DNA of 10,861 nucleotides from a bacterium (GTDB lineage: Bacteria; Margulisbacteria; Marinamargulisbacteria; SXXA01). The translations under genes and the position numbers were made by a program. The notes beneath the pieces are model-generated. The model worked only from the letters and a program-made list of their open reading frames with translations, made no database searches and was not told the origin of the DNA. Shown one piece after another: positions 8,075 through 10,861 of the stretch; positions within the stretch are counted from its first letter, which is position 1, and each line of letters starts with the position of its first letter. The stretch is taken from positions 1 through 10,861 of the forward strand of contig RGUG01000025.1 in NCBI GenBank assembly GCA_010027915.1, written 5' to 3'.

Positions 8075-8608
8075 ATGGACCGAGTAACGCGATGGGTGAT
8101 GGGAATCGGGATGGTGGTGTCGGTGGTGGCAATGGTGTTTTTAACCTGGTTGATATACATCAACAATGGATTGGTGGTCCAACAGGCGACGTGGGTGGCA
8201 TCGTTGCCCAGCGTCAATGCAGGGCTCAACACCCTAAGTGCCTTGTGTGTGTGTGCTGGTATTGTGGCCATTCGGTCCCAGAAAAAAAACCTGCACCGCC
8301 TGCTAATGCTGCTGGCCTTGCTGGCATCGGCGGCCTTTTTGGTGGGGTATGTGGTGTATCATGCGATTCACGGGGACACCCCCTATCAGGGTGGTGGGTG
8401 GTTAAGGCCGGTGTATTTCTTTGTGTTAATCTCCCATATTGTGTTGACCATTGGCGGGTTACCGATGATTTTAATCACGGCTGGATTGGGGGTAACGGGT
8501 CGGTTTAGTTGGCACAAACGATTGGGGCGCTGGACCTTTCCGATCTGGTTGTATATTTCGGTGACCGGGGTGGTGGTGTATGCCATGTTACGAGCAACGG
8601 GGTCTTAA
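8075..8608 (+). CDS. DUF420/CtaM (YozB)-like membrane protein
   Basis: This small integral membrane protein (177 residues) matches, from memory, the DUF420 family that includes Staphylococcus aureus CtaM and Bacillus YozB. CtaM is needed for maturation of the aa3-type terminal oxidase. The ATG at 8075 lies one base after the polA stop, with GAAGGA 8 bases upstream. Five hydrophobic segments lie at about 8-28, 47-66, 75-95, 112-138 and 153-172. Family-like stretches are LPSVNAGLN, HRLLML, YVVYHAIHG, the GWLRPVYFFVLISHI stretch, WHKRLGRWTFPIWLY and SVTGVVVY. Histidines 74, 96, 99, 121 and 147 sit at membrane edges or within helices and could bind haem or metal (inference). No oxidase genes flank it; the neighbours are polA and dcd. 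Family assignment is fairly sure, the oxidase role less so. Confidence 0.85.
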   Translation: MDRVTRWVMGIGMVVSVVAMVFLTWLIYINNGLVVQQATWVASLPSVNAGLNTLSALCVCAGIVAIRSQKKNLHRLLMLLALLASAAFLVGYVVYHAIHGDTPYQGGGWLRPVYFFVLISHIVLTIGGLPMILITAGLGVTGRFSWHKRLGRWTFPIWLYISVTGVVVYAMLRATGS

Positions 8609-8640
8609 GTCGAAGGGGTAATACCATGTGGAATACAGTG

Positions 8641-8647
8641 GGAGGTG
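8641..8647 (+). promoter_or_regulatory. Ribosome binding site that sets the dcd start
   Basis: GGAGGTG lies in the 43-base gap before dcd, 4 bases before the ATG at 8652. It favours that start (MILSDQTI, the usual family beginning) over the in-frame GTG at 8628, whose coding stretch would run through the site. Confidence 0.75.
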
Positions 8648-8651
8648 TGAG

Positions 8652-9179
8652 ATGATTTTATCTGATCAAACCATCGGGTCATTGCTTCAGAGCGGTGAAT
8701 TGGTCATTGACCCATTGGCACCGGGTGCCATTCAACCGGGGTCAGTGGACTGTCGATTGGGGCGACATTTTTTAACGGTTGACGAGCAGCAGTCGATTGC
8801 GATTGATACCCCTGTCCGGTATACCGAAACCGAATCAGACACGGTGGTGATTCCCCCCGGCCGGTTTTTATTGGCCACCACCATGGAGTGGATTCAATTA
8901 CCCCCCCACTTATCGGCCTTTGTCGAAGGCCGAAGTTCGATTGGTCGCATTGGCCTGTTTATACAAAATGCGGGGTGGGTGGATGCGGGGTTTAACGGCA
9001 CCATTACCTTGGAGTTATTCAATGCCAATGCGGTACCCATCACCCTGACGGCGGGACGACGCATTTGTCAGTTGGTCTTTTGTCGGATGGATCAAGCGGC
9101 CCGTCAACCGTATGCGGGCAAATACCATGGGCAGCGTGGCACCACCGGATCGCGTATTCATTTGGATCGGGACCGATGA
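8652..9179 (+). CDS. dcd: dCTP deaminase family protein (possibly bifunctional dCTP deaminase:dUTPase)
   Basis: Dcd deaminates dCTP to dUTP, and bifunctional members go on to dUMP, the precursor of dTMP. The 175-residue product starts MILSDQTI and shows the trimeric dUTPase-like fold. It has [36 protein letters not shown] (Arg94, Ser95, Ser96, Arg99), [19 protein letters not shown] with the expected catalytic Glu121, GRRICQLVF and a C-terminal lid [16 protein letters not shown]. The FIQNAGWVD and GRRICQLVF segments recall the Bacillus halodurans enzyme, which I remember as bifunctional, more than E. coli Dcd. Activity on dUTP here is inference. The TGA stop overlaps the next start (ATGA), linking it to the exonuclease gene. 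An 8-base-pair inverted repeat lies inside at 8913-8933. Confidence 0.93.
   Translation: MILSDQTIGSLLQSGELVIDPLAPGAIQPGSVDCRLGRHFLTVDEQQSIAIDTPVRYTETESDTVVIPPGRFLLATTMEWIQLPPHLSAFVEGRSSIGRIGLFIQNAGWVDAGFNGTITLELFNANAVPITLTAGRRICQLVFCRMDQAARQPYAGKYHGQRGTTGSRIHLDRDR
8913..8933 (+). repeat. Perfect 8-bp inverted repeat inside dcd
   Basis: TCGGCCTT and AAGGCCGA flank the 5-base loop TGTCG, giving a perfect, GC-rich stem of 8 pairs. It encodes part of the conserved SAFVEGRS segment and no T run follows. It is probably a by-product of coding constraint, but could fold in the mRNA. Confidence 0.6.
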
Positions 9180-10114
9180 GTGCCTTGCGTAAACCATGCC
9201 CGTCTTGTGGCACGGTGGCCGTGGTGGTATCGGGGGGGGTGGTACGGTGCCAGCACTGCGGGGTCTCGCATGCCTGTGACTGCCCGGTATGCGATGCCCC
9301 CCATTCCCAGATGGGGGCGGTTGAAGACGGGGTCCAATGTGGCCAGTGTCGTCAGGTGATCCGCGACCGCTTGATTGCCCAACTCATTGACAATGCCTTG
9401 ATGATTGATCCGTCCGTACGGTGTGAGTATTGCGGGTCGCCCACGGTTCGTCGTCGTCAGGGGGCGTTTGGTAACCGGTGCTTGTTTTTTCCGGCGTGTT
9501 CAGGACAGGCCGGGCTTTTTTCTACTCCTCAAGAATCGTATGTGTTTTTGGATTTTGAAACCACGGGATTGGAAATTGGGCGGGATTGTTTATTGGAAGT
9601 GGGGGCTGTCAAGGTGGGGGCCGATGGGGACGAATCATTTTATCAATCGTTTATCCGTCCCACCGGCAAGATTCCGGCTAAAATCACCACCATCACGGGT
9701 ATTGATGAGGGCATGGTGGCGGATGCCCCTACCCTTCAGGTGGTGTTGTCTGAACTCATTCCTTTTATTGGGGATGCTCGGTTGGTGATACACAATGCGG
9801 ATTTTGATATGCCGTGGTTGTTGGTGAGTATGTTAAGGCATGGGTATGAGTGCCCGGGCAACACGGTGACTTGCACGCTAAAGTGGGCCCGGGCATCGGG
9901 CGAATCACAGGGTAGTTTGGGGGCGTTGACCCGAAAGTACCACATTCACAACCCCAATGCACACCGGGCATTGGCCGACGCATCGGCCACCAGGGAATTG
10001 TTTTTTATTTTTGAACAGCGGGCCAAACCCGCTCGGCCCCAACAATACGCCCGTGACTATTGGCCGATGGCCACGGAAGTGACCACCCGGTACCACGCGT
10101 TTGTACAAGCGTAG
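9176..10114 (+). CDS. Triple zinc-ribbon-like protein fused to DnaQ-like DEDDh 3'-5' exonuclease
   Basis: The 312-residue product has two parts. Residues 8-108 hold three cysteine modules. The first is CPSC(8-11) paired with CQHC(25-28). The second is CPVC(36-39) paired with CGQC(55-58). The third is CEYC(83-86) with Cys102 and Cys108 in a [13 protein letters not shown] context, which resembles the C-terminal four-cysteine finger of topoisomerase I. Each could bind one zinc. Residues 121-290 are a DnaQ/epsilon-type nuclease with a full active site: Asp126 and Glu128 ([10 protein letters not shown]), Asp211 (HNADFD), and His263 with Asp268 (HRALAD). It should degrade DNA or RNA 3' ends in a Mg-dependent way, with the ribbons probably contacting nucleic acid or a partner (inference). 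I chose the ATG at 9176 because it overlaps the dcd stop; the frame is open further upstream inside dcd. I know no named gene with this exact layout. It could be a repair or RNA-maturation exonuclease. Confidence 0.88.
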   Translation: MSALRKPCPSCGTVAVVVSGGVVRCQHCGVSHACDCPVCDAPHSQMGAVEDGVQCGQCRQVIRDRLIAQLIDNALMIDPSVRCEYCGSPTVRRRQGAFGNRCLFFPACSGQAGLFSTPQESYVFLDFETTGLEIGRDCLLEVGAVKVGADGDESFYQSFIRPTGKIPAKITTITGIDEGMVADAPTLQVVLSELIPFIGDARLVIHNADFDMPWLLVSMLRHGYECPGNTVTCTLKWARASGESQGSLGALTRKYHIHNPNAHRALADASATRELFFIFEQRAKPARPQQYARDYWPMATEVTTRYHAFVQA

Positions 10115-10125
10115 GCAAACCTAAC

Positions 10126-10861
10126 ATGTGGCTTGAATCCCTCACAAACTGGGTGACAACCCATCAGCCCCAGTGGTCGGGTGGCTGGTCGGGGTTGTCT
10201 CCGTTGATGGTCAGTCCCCACCGGGTGATGGTCTCGCCATCAGAGTGGTATGTGATGACGCAATTGGCCATGGTCTTGGATACGGTATTACCGCAGCATC
10301 CCCCCCCTACCCCATGGCCGGCGGTGTCCTGGCCGGCGGTGTTTACCAGTTATGATTTTTATCTCACAGACCAGGGCCCGCAATTAATTGAAATCAACAC
10401 CAATGCAGCGGGATTGCCACTGGTATCGGTGTTGTCGGCCTATTATGGCATGGGGAATGCGGATGCGGCGATTCGGGCCATGTTCAACTCGATGGGACCT
10501 GCCGGTTATATCGCCATTGTGGATGATCAGCCCAAGGAACAAAAAACCTATTTTGAGTTTGAGATGATTCGAGACTGGTTGAACGTGCAAGGCTGGGAAG
10601 CGGGCATCCATGATGTCAGGGACCCGGTGCTGGATGATGCGGCGTGGGTTTACAACCGCTATTGTGATTTTGAATGGCGTACCGAGGCCAGTGCACGGTT
10701 GCGATCGTGTGATCAGCGGGGAATGCGCGTGTCACCGCATCCGTGGCATTATGTGACCTTGGCCCATAAATCACGCTTGGTGGGGCTTCGGGAAATGGTG
10801 GCCCCTGACTGGTGGCCCCATATTCCGGAGACCCGCTGGTTATCCGCCCATCCCAAGGATG
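10126..10861 (+). CDS. Uncharacterised ATP-grasp-like protein, N-terminal part (3' end outside window)
   Basis: The frame opens with the ATG at 10126, 11 bases after the exonuclease stop, and stays open for 245 codons to the window edge. The ribosome site is weak. The stretch SYDFYLTDQGPQLIEINTNAAG (residues 75-96) resembles the DFHLT..GP.LIEINTNAGG signature I recall from an unnamed bacterial family related to ATP-grasp ligases. A second stretch also fits that memory: VYNRYCDFEWRTEA (175-188), then SPHPWHYVTLAHKSRL. ATP-grasp enzymes join a carboxylate to an amine or thiol using ATP, but substrate and product here are unknown. The protein is rich in Trp and has no signal peptide. An exact in-frame repeat WPAVS/WPAVF occupies residues 64-73. 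The missing C-terminus should carry most ATP-binding residues. Confidence 0.72.
   Translation, partial: MWLESLTNWVTTHQPQWSGGWSGLSPLMVSPHRVMVSPSEWYVMTQLAMVLDTVLPQHPPPTPWPAVSWPAVFTSYDFYLTDQGPQLIEINTNAAGLPLVSVLSAYYGMGNADAAIRAMFNSMGPAGYIAIVDDQPKEQKTYFEFEMIRDWLNVQGWEAGIHDVRDPVLDDAAWVYNRYCDFEWRTEASARLRSCDQRGMRVSPHPWHYVTLAHKSRLVGLREMVAPDWWPHIPETRWLSAHPKD
10315..10344 (+). repeat. Tandem 15-bp in-frame duplication
   Basis: Two adjacent 15-base copies share their first 13 bases (TGGCCGGCGGTGT) and differ only in the last two (CC against TT). They encode WPAVS followed by WPAVF in the ATP-grasp-like gene. A slippage duplication that kept the frame is the simplest reading. Confidence 0.8.

Noticed and set aside
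8092..8508. 138-codon frame on the + strand inside the CtaM-like gene
   Set aside because: It is out of frame with a gene that matches DUF420 throughout. Its Gly/Cys-rich translation is not membrane-like and looks like a frame shadow.
8620..8625. TAATAC in the gap before dcd as a -10 promoter element
   Set aside because: No -35-like TTGACA sits at 16-18 bases upstream, so a single weak hexamer is not enough.
9065..9175. Longer N-terminus for the exonuclease, reaching back into dcd
   Set aside because: The added 37 residues lie opposite conserved dcd codons in another frame. The ATG at 9176 makes a clean ATGA overlap just before the first CxxC.
1..10861. CRISPR array, tRNA/rRNA gene, insertion sequence, attachment site or defence island
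   Set aside because: Gaps between genes are too short and no spaced repeats, cloverleaf, transposase or terminal inverted repeats were found. Apart from two less familiar genes the content is housekeeping.

Overview
The window is a compact stretch of bacterial chromosome. Ten protein-coding genes all read left to right on the + strand, and the first and last run off the edges. The largest gap between genes is 43 bases. Three junctions are ATGA stop/start overlaps (proS/transglycosylase, ndk/polA, dcd/exonuclease), and argB overlaps argH by 8 bases. This points to one long transcription unit, or a few nested ones, with much translational coupling. I see no tRNA, rRNA, CRISPR array, insertion sequence, convincing terminator or convincing promoter.

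Layout. Bases 2-949 are the C-terminal part of prolyl-tRNA synthetase, followed by a small exported or anchored lytic transglycosylase. Next comes an arginine-biosynthesis block: argJ (self-cleaving ornithine/glutamate acetyltransferase), argB (N-acetylglutamate kinase with the N-terminal helix and C-terminal end of arginine-inhibited enzymes) and argH (argininosuccinate lyase). After that is a nucleotide and DNA block: ndk, polA (all three domains with intact active-site motifs), a DUF420/CtaM-like membrane protein, dcd (dCTP deaminase family) and a DEDDh exonuclease fused behind three zinc-ribbon-like cysteine modules. The window ends inside a gene that resembles an uncharacterised ATP-grasp-like family.

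How the genes fit together. ArgJ, ArgB and ArgH are steps of the acetyl-cycle arginine pathway; argC, argD, argF and argG must lie elsewhere. Ndk, Dcd and PolA link dNTP supply to repair and Okazaki-fragment synthesis, and the zinc-ribbon exonuclease beside them may act in DNA repair or RNA/DNA end processing (inference). The CtaM-like protein implies a haem-copper terminal oxidase, so probably an organism able to respire oxygen.

Organism. It is a bacterium of moderate GC (judged by eye, not counted), rich in TTG (Leu), GGG (Gly), GCC (Ala) and CGG (Arg) codons and in long G runs. The Dcd sequence and the CtaM-like protein recall Bacillus-type relatives, while the final ATP-grasp-like gene recalls a family I associate with proteobacteria. 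I do not assign a phylum. Most of the window is housekeeping. The two least ordinary genes are the zinc-ribbon exonuclease and the terminal ATP-grasp-like gene.
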